A DNA stretch of 64,000 bases from Heterodera schachtii (GCA_023374025.1 SIJG01000018.1:837947-901946), one strand, 5' to 3'; positions 1 to 13,470 are shown, numbered from the stretch's first letter. A program made the numbers and translations. Notes: a model not told the origin generated them from the letters alone.

Positions 1-1800
1 TTAGGGGACAAAAATGAACGAGGGGAGGGGGGGGGGGGGTGGCGAACCGGGACCCGAAGGGATTGGCCGCATCCAAAACAACATAGGGAAGACGACAGAA
101 GCAGCCCTAAAGGGGGATGGGTGCGAGAGGAGCAGCCGACCCCTCCCCCCGGTGGTGGGTCCTAACCCTGCGGCACTGTTCCTGAGGGCATCGCGGGGCA
201 ATTTGAGTGGCACACGAAATAGGGCACGCACTTCCACAATGCCGAAACACGCGCAACGGATCTGCGCACCCCTCTCCTTCCTCGTTAGCTATTAGGGCAC
301 TATTAAAAGAATTTGGATTCTTCCCGACTTCGACCGGTACGACTTCCGTTCGGCTTTTCCCTCTCCCCAATTGGCTTTTCCTCTCCCTGCTCCGCTTGTG
401 TCTCTGTCGTCGTCGTTCTTTCTCCGTCCCTTTCCGACTTTTTGTGCCGTCGTCCCTTCGTCGCCCCTTCGCCCTCCTCCCATTTCCTTGTCATTTCGGT
501 GCAATTCATTGTCACCCTCTCCCCTTTTCGGCCTTCTTCCGTTGTTTTCCGCCACCATTTGCCCTCTTTCGGCCCAATTTTGCGTCCAAATTTGTCCACA
601 CAATCTGTTTTTGTTCTCTCTCTCTCTCTTTGTGTCTTTTTCTCTTTCATTCCCCTAATCATTCGTTTTAATTGCCTCCCCTCTAATTGGGTAATTAGTA
701 ATTTATCCATTTCGCTTAATTTGTTAATTTGTCTTTCTTCTGTTCTCCCTCCCGCCCCAACTGACAACATTCGCTGCCGTCCCCGGCACATTGCATCGGC
801 CGATAGAATTTGCCGTCCTCGTCGCACTGGGCAATGCCTTCGTCCGTCGCCCTTCGGTCGGCCCCCGCGGCGTTCGCTTCGCGCAACGACCGAATGCGCC
901 TTTGTCCACACGCTGAAACCGCTTCAAATGGTCCGCTCCTTCTTAGGGGTCACTGACTCGCGCAGCATTTTCCCTCCGCGCACATTTCGCCCCCGAGGGA
1001 ACAGCCGCCGTCCCTCCGGCAAATTCTCTCCCACGCGCCGCCGTCCGCACATTTTTCAGCTGCCGAATTTTGTGAAAAACAAAATGAAAAGCGAAGGAAG
1101 TGCAAATTGCCATTTGAATTTGCACTTCGATTTCGGCGAGTTTAATTACCCCCGCGAGACAAAGGACAGCAAAAACCACGCGAAGGCACGCAAAATTCAC
1201 CAGAGAAACAGTCGAAGTCGGAACGGCAAAAAAAGGACGAAAAACGGCCGGAATCACAGCGAAAGCAAACGCCACGCAATTCGCAGAGCCCTAAGCGAAA
1301 AAACAAAACGACAAATGATCGAAAGCAATCACAAAAAGAAACAAAATGCCAATGCCAGGGGCATTTCGGCACATTCACTCACTTTGAGACACTCCCAAAA
1401 CGACAGACAAAACAAAGGAACCGACAAAAGAAAAGGAGGAAATGGAAAGCATTTGCAGGGGTTGGGAGGACGCACAGCAGACAATCTGCGGCGGATGAAT
1501 CGAATGGTTTTTGAACGCACTCAATCCAGCTAATTGCGAAGCCATTCTCATTCGGTCGCGCAATTCCCCCCCCCCCCCCCAAGCTTCGGCTCAACTTCTC
1601 AATCCAACCTCAATTCCCCCCCCCCCCCTTCATTCAATTCATAAATCCATCTACCGCACGAGAAACATTGACCTTGAACCAAAGAACAGTCTGTCCATTT
1701 GAAAAGGAATCCCTTTCTTCCTCTGAGAGTTTGCTTCGAATAAATATAATTAAACAATTGACTAACAATTAATTATTCTGTGCTTCTCCTAATTATCAAA
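1..1800. other. Gene-poor left flank
   Basis: No convincing gene was found here. A 406-codon open frame (313-1533, plus) exists, but it is proline/serine-rich then lysine-rich, overlaps other long open frames on both strands, and shows no domain. Short G or C homopolymers lie near 30-40, 1567-1580 and 1618-1628. The segment next to 1832 is probably the 3' flank of the pyruvate dehydrogenase gene. Confidence 0.5.
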
Positions 1801-1831
1801 GCGTATTTTGGCCATCCGTCCGTCCGTTCTC

Positions 1832-3630
1832 TCAATAATTCTTCGGCTCCCTCCCCATTTTTCTCAACACTTCAGCCGTGCTCACAAATGGCTGTGTGAC
1901 GGTTGCGTCGGCAGTCGTCCCGCGCACCGCAAGCGGCGGAGTGTTGGCATACAAATCGGAGAAGAGCGCTTCCGGTGGTAAAACTGAAAAACAACAAAAT
2001 AAGGTGGAAACAATGAAGCGTCATGCCTTCGTCTGAAAGTGCCACTTTGACCGCTTCATCCACCTCCTGACGCACTTTCTTGTCAATGTCCTGAGGGGAT
2101 GGAAGGCCATTTATATGTGTATTCATTGGCCTGCAAATGCTTCCCTCCCCCGTTCGTCCACCTTTAAATCCTCCTCAGTGACAAGTCCCGCCGTGACAAT
2201 GCGATCTTTGAAGCTGGTGATGGGATCTCTGCTCTTCCGCACTTCCTGTATCTCGTCCCGAGTACGGTAACTGCAGAAAACACAGTGTACACATTCACAG
2301 CACGCCATTTCCCTTCATTCATTCACCTCGTCCCGGGGTCCGACATGGAGTGGCCGTAGTACCGGTAAGTGGCCAATTCCATCATCAGTGGGCCATTTCC
2401 CGCGTCACAGTACTCCTTGGCCCAGCGAGTGGCCTCGCGGACGGTCAGCACATCCATCCCATCCACCCAAATGCCAGGCACATAGTCACTGGGAATTGGA
2501 GAAACGCAAACAATCATTTACAAAAACGGAATTTAATCCATTTGGTCGCCCCCCCCCCATTTTCCCCGCTTTACCCCCGCGTGTAATAATCCGTTGAGGC
2601 GGAGGCACGGTCCACGGGAGTGCCCATTCCGAACTGAATTTGCAATACATTCCCGAAACGACGACGACAACTCACTCCGTTATTCTCGCAAACGAAAATG
2701 CACGGCAATCCCCAGAGTTTGGCCATGTTCGTCGCTTCGAACAGCTGTCCCTGGTTGGCCGCCCCATCTCCGTAAAGTGTCAAACAAACGTTTTTCTGGC
2801 GGCGATATTTCATGGCAAAAGCAATGCCCGCCCCAATCGGAACTTGTGCGCCGACGATTCCGTTGCCACCGAAGAAATTCTTGGCGTACATATGCATGGA
2901 TCCGCCTAAATGAATTTTTGTCAATTTTTACCGCCAATAAAATGGCTAAAAACCTTTTCCGTAAACATTCCCAGCAATGCGTCCTGAAAGTGAATATAAC
3001 ATACAACAAATGCCACTTTCGAGTCTGACCTGTCAGTTCGGCCAAAATGTCCTGGACCGTCGCGCCCATTAAATATGTCCAACCGTGACTGAAAAAAACG
3101 AAGCGGTAATAAATGATCAATTATTCATGTGAGTGGTTGCAGTTCTCTAATCCGGACCACCCACCATCGGTAAGCCGTGATCACGGCATCCTTCGGATCA
3201 GTCGCTGCCACCATCCCAACGGCACACGCCTCCTGAGCCAAATTCATGTCATTATTTGTTAGCCAAGAACAAAAGCAAAGCCAACCAACTTGTCCGGAGT
3301 AAAGGTGACAGAAGCCGCGAATACGCTTTTCCTTGTACAAATTGTTGGCCGATGTCTGAAGGGGGAGACTTTGTCCGTTGTCTCACATTTTGCATTTCTT
3401 TCCCCCCCCCCCTCCCCCACCTCCATCCGTCGAACCAATTGCATTTTTCTGTAATAATCCAACGCCTCATCCCTCGTCAGTCGCACCTCCGTCGAAGGAC
3501 CCGAATCTGTGACAATTGGAAAATGAACATAAAAATGGAAAAGGAAATGACTACCGAGTTTGAACAGTTTGTAGGGACGCGTTTGGAGGGTCACTTCGTT
3601 AACAGAAGAAAAGAACCGAAAGGCAACGGA
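1832..3630 (-). CDS. PDHA1: Pyruvate dehydrogenase E1 alpha subunit, mitochondrial (5' exon not located)
   Basis: This is the E1 alpha subunit of the pyruvate dehydrogenase complex, which decarboxylates pyruvate with thiamine diphosphate in the mitochondrial matrix. Spliced minus-strand pieces match the family in order: [32 protein letters not shown], the [23 protein letters not shown] block, and GDGAANQGQ, the thiamine-diphosphate/Mg region. Next come [11 protein letters not shown], carrying the regulatory phospho-serine segment, and [11 protein letters not shown]. The protein ends near [12 protein letters not shown] with a stop at 1832-1834. The first recognisable exon starts at 3630 after a C-rich acceptor and reads [13 protein letters not shown], which resembles the end of a mitochondrial targeting peptide. 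The initiating Met must lie upstream, in an exon I could not place between 3640 and 4180. Confidence 0.93.
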
Positions 3631-4179
3631 CTAAAGGGGGGGGGGGGGGAAAGAGCGACACGAAAAGGACGAACAAACCAACGGATGTTTGGAAAACGAA
3701 GTCAAAAATATCATAATGTTCTGCTAAACGGATCACAAGTGCTAACGAAAAACGAAATGAAATCAAATGAAAAATAAGCAAAGACGAGGGAAACAAACGG
3801 AAAAAGTAAGCCAAACATTTGCAAAATTTTGCACCAATCAAAAAATTTGTTGTTGTAATACGCGTAATAATCAATCGTCACCACAAAATTGAGTTCTCTT
3901 TTCACTTTTTCTGTTGACCATTCATCACATTGCCAGGAAATCGAACCATTTTTACAAGTTAACAATGAATGAATGAACGAAGACGAAATCGATGAGAGAG
4001 AGAGAAGTCAATAGAGGGGGAAAGAACATAATACAAAAAAAACAGGAGAAATCGGTCACAAAAGGGAAAGGCATTTGATTAAACAGAGCAAATGAAAGGT
4101 GCAAAAAGCGGTGGTCAGTCAATCGATGAGTGAGTAAATGGTTTGACTGTCACTTCCATTGCCATTTATAACCAGTCAA

Positions 4180-7100
4180 TTATTCGTCCGCTTTCAGTTG
4201 CGACTGTCCCTTTTTTTCCTGCACCCATTTCAAAATACGCGCTTTGAGTTCTTTTTCTAAACATTGCCAATGCATAAATCTTGGCTTAACATTCCCCACA
4301 AATCCCACCCGGTCTCAGTTCGTCGGTGGTGAGTGGTTGTCGGGTGAATGGATTTGTCGGGTCGCTGAGCAAATGGCGCAGAATGTTTTTGCGATCGCAA
4401 ATCTGTCCCGAGGGCAGTTCGACCGGGTCGCTCATCATCGTGTAGACAAGCGCATCTCAAAAAGGCGAATTATTCCAGGAAATATCACCTCGCGCCACAC
4501 CTTTGAACTCTTCGGGCACTTCGTCTTCGAATTCCTCCTCGAACATCATTTTCTCTTTGTACGATGCTTCTGCCTGCTCCGCCAAATTTGCAAACAATTC
4601 CAAGTGGTTGATCGTAAGAATGTTCCTCATTTTGAATCTTTCAATTATCGTGCTGAATGCTTCCGGGGTGTACGAACGCTAAATTGGGGAGGGGAGGGGG
4701 AGGTGATCAGAGACTGTCAAATTGCAATTTAAAAATTCATCTTTTCCTTTTTTGGGGGATTGCGTCCCGGCAAATAAATAAGTTTGAAATTGGTTACCTC
4801 ATCCTGCGCAATTTGTTTGGCGAACATTTCCGAGCCCAAATTGATGTACACCTTCACAATTTGCTGTGTCAATGTGCGCGGGTCCCATTCAAAGCGATTT
4901 ATTGCGTCGTGCACTTTCAGTTGCGCACACTTCGGTCCACACAACTATAAAAAGCCGTGCATTGTTTGGGCTTTCCTTTTTTGGCCTTTCCCTTCCCCCC
5001 CCGCCCACTTGGACGAGGTTGTGGTTGAGCATCGCCGCAACTCTTTCCCCAAGCGCTTCGTTGCGAAATATTTGCGGCGCGTCGCTGGTCAGCGTAACGA
5101 ATAGTTCCATGGTGTCAGTGCCGAGTTGGATCCACATTTTGACTTGGCCCTTCGAGTCTCTGAGTTGGTCCGTCTTCAGCTGTTGCTCCTCCTGACTGAG
5201 TTTGTCCCACTCGGTCTCATTGCTCATAACGGATTCGATTTCGTGGATCACTTTCAATTTGTCAAGCGATTCGTCGAGGAGAAAAGTTGTGTCGTTGAGC
5301 ACCATGTTGATGAAACGAACAAAACTCGGAGAAAATTCACTGAATGGGAAATTAAAAAAACAAAACAAAAAAAACAGAAAAAACACCCGGCGTATTGGAC
5401 CATTCTGTCGCGATGTGACAAATCACTCCACATGCATTTGAAAATGACTTGAATGTTCCTTCTGATATTAAACTTGTCGAAAAATTCGGTGTGTGAACCT
5501 AAGGTTTTGGGGCGATAAGGGAGAAAAAAAAAGAAAACCGGACCAGTTGTTTCAACGGCCGAATAAAATTTGACGAGGGATGGGAACAGTCCTTCAACAG
5601 CAAGCGAATCACTGACAATTTGACGGTAAAAGACGGATGCATCATGATTAACCAAAGGGCACAGCATGAAAAGCAAATCGACGACCTGAAAAAGTCAGCA
5701 GAACAAAGAAAAATGTTCAAAGGGACTCGGGGGTTACCTTCGAACCAATGAACGGGTTCTTTATGCTCTCCAAGTTGAGCAGCAAATGAAGAATTTGCTT
5801 CGGAAAGTCGGACAAATTCTTTAGGAAAATCCGATTCATTTTGGACTTGCTAAAAGGAAAAAGTAAAAAGTCGAAAACAAAATCCAAGCAAATACTTGAC
5901 GAGCAAAGTGAGAAACTCAACGGCAACTTCCAAATAAGCCTCGGGGAAAGCGAAGAAGCGGTCAAAGTCCGGTTGGAATTCATTTTGACCACTAAAACAA
6001 AACACCAAATGAAAGCAGATAAACGAATGGATCATTCATTACAAAACAGGCATAATCGGGTGGAGAATCATTCGGAGAAGTTTGTTGGTGAAAAGCACAC
6101 ACATTTCCACCAAATTGGGGTCGTGCAACAAACATTCGTAGCAACAGGCACTGAGATTGAATTGCTGAAAGGGACAAATTGTCAACAAATGTCAGAAAAC
6201 CAGCAGCATTTGTTTGTTGCCTTCAACATTTCCTTGGCCCTTCTCATTGCGCTTTTAATGCGTGTGACTTGGGCCGGGTTGGCACTGTTTCCCAATGCGT
6301 TCATTCGTTCCTCCATTTCCTGCACTCTCCGCCGGAGGTCCGAAAGGTAAAAGCGTTTGAGGCGTGAAAATGCATTTGACATGGCATTTACGCTAAACAG
6401 AAAAGCAAAAGAAAATGCCGAAAAGCAAATCCATCGCTTTCTCACCTTATCCGCATGAATTCAATGCCCAAATAGAAACATTCCGTGTTGAAATTTGGCA
6501 CATATGTCAATTCTGCTAAACCAAAAAAAAAACACTTGTAAAAAATTGGCTATAATAATTTACCTAATTCTTTGCGATAAGTTTCCAGTTTTTCCGAGTC
6601 CATATTAATACGTGATTCGTCGGTGGTGTCAATGCGACACTTCGGATGAAAAAGGTAATCGCTTTGCACTTTTTCAATGACAATTTTGTCGGATAGCAAA
6701 AGGATGACGGAGAAAACGTTCAGCACGGAAGTGCAATTTGCGAGCTGAGAAAAGTCCGCGTGGAGTTGGGACAATTTGCGATTTGTTGTCAAAATGTGAA
6801 AGAAGTAATCCAAAGTCTGGTGACGCGTTGAACTGTTGGCGACCAACGCATGCACAACGGAGTGGAGGTTGAGCTGAAGCGGGGAATAGCATGGCATCGG
6901 CAGAGGGAAACGGACCGAACGGCCAACCAAAGGCCATTCGACGGAAAGCCCGAGGGGGTGAAAGGAATTTCCAACAAAATCTTTGGCATTTTTATGAGTA
7001 AATAAATCCCTTCGCAATTACAAGGAACACCAACCCGTAAATTTGCTAGCCAAACGCGGAAAGATGTCATCGACTGTTCCTTCTCAAGTTCCGTTAGTTT

Positions 7101-8497
7101 TTCGCCTTGAAAGGCCGTATTTGCATTTTCAAAGCACAAATCCTAAAGACAAAAAAAGAATAGATTTTTTTAATTGAAGAAAACGAACGAACAAAAGATT
7201 GGCCACCGACGATGCTCAAATTGAAAAACGGTCCAAGAAAAGAAGTTGACAAGAACTCGCGACCAACATTTTTGGAGAGTATTTTTTTTGGATGGAAGTC
7301 GGATCGAAAGACAATCTGAAAATTAAAACAAATTAATAACAGAAAGGAGAAGAATAAATTAGACAAGTTCGGCAATGGGTCGCGTGTTGTTTTCCAATTT
7401 GACATCCAACAATTTCTTGAGGACAGAGAAAAGTTTCGCAACGATTTCGGTGAATTTTGGTTCAGCAGTGACAACCAAAAAGCAGCTCTTCATAACCGTT
7501 AGGACTGGATCAAAAACCTAAAAATAAGCAAATTAAAATTATCATAAAAAAACATTGTTACCTCTCCGATAGCGGACGAATCAGCCAAAGAGAAATCGCA
7601 GCTGCGCAAAATTAATTCGCGCATAAAGAAAGTGTCCAACTCATCGGATAAGAGACGCCTGAAGAGAAGCGTGGACACCTCGTCATAAGAACAGCTGAAA
7701 ATTTAAAATAAATAAATAAAATGAAAAGTGAAGGGAAAACCTTTCACTGAGGAGTCCCCTGAGGAAGAGAATCGTCTGCGCCATAATTCTTTTCTCGAGT
7801 AAAATTAAAAGTGCTGTGCTGGCGATGTGTTTCTAAACAGCCCAAGTAAGCCCAAATCAAAATTTATTTTGTTTTACCGATTGGTTGAGCAGAAAATTGC
7901 ATCGCTTCCGTGTTCCAATGAGATAATCAAAGGCTGAAGAGGCGATGAATGAATTGGGCAAATTGCGTTCGGGAAAAACCACGGCCAAAGAATCGTCGGA
8001 ATTTGGGATGGAATTAGGCGAGCCGAACCCATTGCTCGGCTTTATCAGATTGACCGCCGTAAAGATCAGTTCATCCAACAGAAGCGATTGACTGACTTCG
8101 TCAGCTTAAAAATAAACAAAAATTATTTGTTTCAATGACGAAACACTTTTTCGGCACAAAGACGGAAGGATTATGCGCATAGAATCCTGCAGTTGTAAAA
8201 GCAATTCGGGAGATGAGGAGAATTCCTGTGCAATGCCATTGTTGTCGTCGATTGAAACGCCAAAAGCGAATTCGAGCACAGACTGTAAAATGTCGGCAGT
8301 ATCAGTCACGATTTGGTGGTCAACTTCCTTTAAATCAGAAGGGGGGTGGGGGAATAGCATTTGTGCAATTAGACAATTTCCTTTACCATTGCCTCGTCGC
8401 TGTTTTTCTCGCGAAGCATATGAGTTGAAATTGCGTTATTATTTGCTGTTGCAGAAGAATTAACTTTCGAATTAGAATTAGCGGTTTCAGCAGGCAT
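4180..8497 (-). CDS. UBE4B: Ubiquitin conjugation factor E4 (UFD2-type U-box ligase)
   Basis: This is an E4 ubiquitin-chain elongation factor that extends chains on substrates and works with the CDC48/p97 segregase. The start at 8497 gives [13 protein letters not shown], and the first intron splices to [28 protein letters not shown]. The Ufd2 core region is seen through the middle; one piece is [19 protein letters not shown] followed by [13 protein letters not shown] near 5140-5310. [18 protein letters not shown] and [22 protein letters not shown] follow. The C-terminal U-box reads [16 protein letters not shown], then [21 protein letters not shown], around 4310-4440. The end is [18 protein letters not shown] with the stop at 4180-4182. 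The region carries many short introns. Whether it is the A or B orthologue of vertebrates was not resolved; C. elegans has a single ufd-2. Confidence 0.93.
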
Positions 8498-8999
8498 TCT
8501 TAAACTAATTCTGAGTTTTAGTCATCATTTAGTAAAATTAAATTCTGCCTAAATCACTTACAGCTACAGTGTGTAAATTTAGAATAGGGACGAGTTTTTT
8601 CGGGAGTTTTTGACTACTTTACGTGAACCGATCGAGCTGCAATTTTTACCATACGTAGCGATTCTGTAAATATTAAGATACAAGTGAGAAAGTGAAACGA
8701 AAACTGGAAAAAATTTATGAATTTTTCTTTGAAATTTGGGTGTAAATTTAAAATAGGGACGATAATGAAAATTTAGCAAAATCTCATCATTTTTATATAC
8801 GTAATGCCATTAAAATAAAAAGAAAAACCAACCGGTGAATTCTGCTCTAATAAGCAATTATCCCTTTAAAATTCGCGCATTCACTGTTTTTCGAATTAGT
8901 TTTCAAAAGAAAACAATCGAATAATAAAACAAAAAAGAAATGACTGCAAATCGTCACATTTAAACGCGTGCTTCTTCAATTGTTCTCTGATTTTAAGCA

Positions 9000-10174
9000 T
9001 CAAAAAGTAACAAACACTTTGTTTGGAATATTCACACACAATTTGAGTTTGTGGTATCGCAATTTATCTTCTTCTGCGTAAAAAATCATTCTGTGCATTG
9101 GCTTAGTTCCGTCCTTCGGGTACGGTGGGGACAATTCCTTTTCGTCTCCGTACACCGGCGGTTTGAAGTCGGGATTAGTCTCGTCGTACAAATAATCCCC
9201 GGGAAGTGCGTGCACTCTCAAAGCCGACCCATCGACGCGGAAGCTGTGCGGTGTCTTTCTCTTCGGGTCGACCATTTCTCGGATTTTTCCTTCATTTTTG
9301 AAACATTCAATTCGTTGAATTCGCGATAATTCGTAAAATTGCGGTGGCGGTAGGCTCACTTCTCCTTAAATACGAAATCTTCTCCAGCACTCTCTCCGTC
9401 TCCTTTTACCCTTTGCATTTTTCCCAATGATTTGCGATGGCTCCGTCCATTCGGCTTCGGCCATTTCTTTGACACAATGTCTGACTTTTTGTGGCTTCGG
9501 TGTGGCCAGAAGAAACAAGAAAAAGGCGGTGTTAAACCTCAAAAATTGAATTTCTGGTAAATAATAGATTTTGTTTCGTTTTTTTGCCTTGGGGTTGGAC
9601 GAGGCTCAAAAGGCGTTAGCCAATTAGACCATGGAATGAGAGAAGAGACGTCCATTTGGAAGCGATTGTGAAACAATTGGGAAAACAGCGCGGGTTCTGC
9701 CATTACCTAAGCAATGGGAGGACCAAATGACCCAATAAATACATTTTGCATTTCATTTCGTCTTTTCTCTTGCTTTTCTCCTCCATTCGGCCAAATGGAC
9801 GTCTTCCCCCGCGTTTGCCACCACGCGCTTTTCCCCCTCCACCACCGGCAAAAGACCGGCCTCCTCGAACAATTCCCGTAGAGCACAGACTCTAAGTGCG
9901 AAGTCATCGGCCAATTCCAGCCGAATGGGCGATTGTGTGCCCTCGACAAAATTGGTCTTTTCTCTGGGGAAACACAAGTCCAATTTGTCGAGAACGCCGC
10001 CGGGGAAAACGGACGAATTGGGCATGAATTTGGCAGAGGAACCACGGCGAAGCATGAGAACGAGGCGAAGATGAGTGTTGACAAAAAAGGGAGAAGAAAA
10101 CGGAAAAGGGGACAGAACATACACAAAACGACGCTGGAGGCACTCCTCCAAACGATCTGCTGACGGGGGGCCAT
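9000..10174 (-). CDS. NUDT19: Nudix hydrolase of the NUDT19 (RP2p) type
   Basis: NUDT19 family members are Nudix hydrolases reported to cleave CoA-type substrates, often in peroxisomes. The N-terminal part has RLVLMLRRGSSAKFMPNSSVFPGGVLDK, then a Nudix-box-like ALRVCALRELFEEAGLLPV. The middle reads SNWLTPFEPRPTPR spliced to FNTAFFLFLLATPKP. The C-terminal part has LPPPQFYELSRI and VHALPGDYLYDE, both hallmarks of NUDT19. The intron after PTPR appears to be GC-AG rather than GT-AG (donor near 9595). The stop is at 9000. The start at 10174 (MAPRQQIVWRSASSVVL) fits the family N-terminus, but no clean intron joins its frame to the RLVLMLRR frame. The first exon junction is therefore uncertain. The downstream minus-strand neighbour is UFD2. 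Confidence 0.85.
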
Positions 10175-10424
10175 TGCCAAAGGACCCTTTAGAGGGAACG
10201 AATCAGAGCCAAACAAACAAAAGTGAAACATTTGCAAATAATCATTTAATTTATAAAATGCGATAAAAAATAAATTTAAAAAAATGGCTGTCCGACAATA
10301 ATTTAATTAAAAGTGAGAAACGAAAGTGAGAAAAAAGAAACACAAAAGGCAGCCGAAGTGAATGAATTAAAATGATGGCACAATCCAATTAAATAGGTAT
10401 TTGATCAGTGAAGGGAGTTCTTCT

Positions 10425-12581
10425 TCAAAATTCTTCTTTGCCTGGCATTTCAAATTTGTCGGCAAATTCGGTGACTTCCGTTGCCAATTGCCCAATTTCC
10501 TCTTTGAATTTTTCATCCTCCTGCGTAAACTTTTTGAACTCTTTCGCTGTTTTGCCGATCACTTTTTCGTATTTTCGGTAAATTTCGATGGCTAAAAACA
10601 ATGATCAGATACAAAACATGCGAGGAATGCCTCGATGAATGAATTCGGCAATGCGCTCAAAATCCGACTCGACGAGGCCGCGCGAAGTCATCGCCGGCGT
10701 GCCGAGGCGAATTCCCCCGGGGCGAAGTGCGCTTTTGTCCCCTGGGGTGACCAACGATTAATAAATGGGGGACAATGGCCAAACAATGCCTGGGCAAGTG
10801 TTTTTGTTGGTGACAATGTTGGCCATGTCGAGAACCGTCTCAACTCTCGCCGCGTCCAAAGCATTGGGGCGCAAGTCGAGCAGACAAAGATGGTTGTCAG
10901 TGCCACCCAAAACAATAGACAAACGAATGAGCAACAAATGCCAATTTGGTCATTTTCAAATGATTATTAATTCACTATTTGTCCCCTTTTTGGTGAATGA
11001 ATTCGTCTTTTCCAATAACCAACCAACCGGTCACCAAATGGTATCCTTTGCTATTCAATGCTTTGGCAAGTGCTTTCGCATTTCGCACAATTTGACTGGC
11101 GTACTGCTCGAATTCCGTGCTGCTGCACTGTTTCAACGCAACGGCAATCGCTTTAACATTGGCAAATGCTCTCCGCGACTTTTCCTTTAACTCTCTCCCT
11201 CTATGTTTTGTCCCACCCCCTTTCTCTCTCCTCTCTCTGTTCCTCCTACCCTCTCTTTCTTTCTCTTTGTTCCTCGTCCCCTTCTCTCTCTCTCTCTCTC
11301 TACCGGCAATCGAATGATTGTGCGGTCCGCCTTGAAGTCCCGGAAAAACTGCCGCGTTGATTTTTGCCTCAAAGTCGTACATATTTTTTTCGCCTTTTTC
11401 ATTTACAGAACGAACGCCTTTGAAAAAATCGCGGTTAAAAAAAGAAAAAGCAAATAGCCGAGAAAATCTCTGACCTTTGCGGTAAAAAATTAAGGCGCCG
11501 CGAGGGCCGCGGAGACTTAAAAAGGCAAATAGTAATTGAAAATAGGCACCAATTTCAGCCAATTTCGAGTTTACGTTTTGTGAGTGGTTGTGGTGACAAT
11601 GTCAGCGTGTTCAAATGGCGAAGGGCAAACCCTTCCCGCCACCATTCCCGCAATGTGTGCCATGTCGGCCATGAGAAAGGCGCCACATTTGTCGGCAATT
11701 GCACGGAAACGGGCGTAGTCGAGCCAACGCGAGTAGCAACTGATGCCTGAGGAGGCAAGCGGAAATTCATTGGGGAGGGGGGGGGGGGGGAGAAGCACCG
11801 GCGACTGATGATTTTAGGCCGGAAAAGCATTGCATTTTGTTCCAACTGATCGTAGTCAATCAGTCCGCTTTTGGGGTCAACGCGGTAAGGCAGCGACTCG
11901 AAGAAAAGCGAAGTGGCGGACACTTTTTTGGCAGGAGAAAAGAAACTGAAGAGGGAAAGCACTTTTGAACTGAAAAAGCCCATTCTGTGCTTTTCCATGC
12001 TTCACCCGTGCGTCAGATGTCCCCCGTCGGATAAATGCAATCCCATAATCCGTCCGTGCGGCTCAACGACCGCCGTGTAAACGGCCAAATTGGCAGGAGA
12101 GCCGGAATGAGCCTTGAGAAAGAAAAGAGTAGAGACAGAACAGAGCAAAAGCGGACGAGACGAGCGGGGGCGGCACCTGCACATTCACCGCCCATTGGTC
12201 GGAGTCCAAGCCGAACAGCTGAAGCGCCCTCTTCTGACACAACAGCTCGACCTGGTCAATGTACTCATTGCCAGCGTAATATCTGACAGTGAGCAAATGG
12301 TTTATTCGTCCGATTGTCCGTCCGTTCGATTGCCTCGTCCCGGGGTATCCCTCCGAGTATTTGTTGGACAGTGACGAGCCGAGCACATCGCCCACCGCGC
12401 GACTCGTAAAGTTTTCGCTGGCGATCAAATGAATGCCGGAACGTTGCCGGGCCTTTTCCTTCCGCAAGAGATCGAACATTTCGGGGTCAACCGAAGAGAC
12501 CGGCGCCTTCAAAAGAGTCATTCCTTCGCTGCCATTCCGTCCCGCGGCATTACATTCAGACGAAGGGCCAAAGTTAGCCAT
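10425..12581 (-). CDS. SHMT: Serine hydroxymethyltransferase
   Basis: This PLP enzyme interconverts serine and glycine with tetrahydrofolate and feeds one-carbon metabolism. Seen in order on the minus strand: [51 protein letters not shown] and WAVNVQ. Later come [14 protein letters not shown], the PLP-lysine segment [12 protein letters not shown] joined to [14 protein letters not shown], and [13 protein letters not shown]. The C-terminus is [17 protein letters not shown] with the stop at 10425. The Met at 12581 (MANFGPSSE) is the best start. A TTTTCAG acceptor lies only about 18 bases upstream (near 12600) and the frame stays open to it. The mRNA may be trans-spliced there or have an extra 5' exon. 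No mitochondrial presequence is visible, so the cytosolic form is likelier. Confidence 0.96.
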
Positions 12582-12599
12582 CACTTTGCTTTCTATGAG

Positions 12600-13470
12600 C
12601 TGAAAAGGTTTAATCAGAGAGAATAATGGCGAACAAAAAGCCGAAAAAAAGAACGAAAGGGCGGAAACGAATTTTATCTGATTCCCAACGCCCCATTAAT
12701 TAATTAATTACCATTGAATGTTTTCATTATCATTGTGAAGACTCAAACGCAAAGAATGCACCGCCAAAAGGGTAAATTTACCCGGGAAAATCCCCAACAA
12801 ATGAGAAAAATGATGGATGGGCTGGGGAACAAACAATCGAATGACAATTAGTGAAAACCACCTCCTTTTGATTTGGGGTTGCATTTTGATTAATTTATCT
12901 TAAAGACCCATCATTGGGCTAAAAATCATCCTTTTATCCCTCCCCTTAATCGCTGCCGGCAAATTTGTTAATCGATTTAACAAAAATGGCATTTATGATT
13001 GTTAATGGAGTGTCCATTTGTGTTCGAGAAAGTTGATTAAAGAATTTAGTAATTTATATTAGTTAATTATCCCAGCTTCACTCTCCACGTTTACAGTAAT
13101 CCATTACTGTATTCGCAAAGCCCTTATGAAAAACCCTTTCAACACTGATCCTTCACCCGCCCCCCTTAAAAAACTCACATTCCCCGGGGACAGTGAAACC
13201 ATTCTTTTGGGCTGAGCAACTCGTGTAGTTTTGCTGATTGTGAGATCAAATAAAGCACTCCTTAAATGCATTTTTGATTTCCCTTCAATGGAACAAAAAT
13301 TATAAATAATAATATTGTATTAATATGTCAAAATGACAAATGGAAATAACGAAAGAAAACAAATCAAATGAACGGAAAGAAAGCAAATCAATGTTTATGA
13401 TAAAATGGGGGAGGGAATTTGAAGGGGGGGGGGGAGAAAACGGAGACGGACAAAACATGGACAAACAGAG
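12600..13470. other. AT-rich intergenic region
   Basis: No open frame with domain support is present. The segment is AT-rich with polyadenylation-like AATAAA/ATTAAT stretches. It probably holds the NDUFAF5 3' end and the promoter or trans-splice leader region of the serine hydroxymethyltransferase gene. Confidence 0.5.

Noticed and set aside
313..1533. 406-codon open frame on the plus strand
   Set aside because: It is low complexity (Pro/Ser then Lys/Arg), overlaps long frames on the other strand and shows no domain or splice support. The length is plausible by chance in stop-poor sequence.
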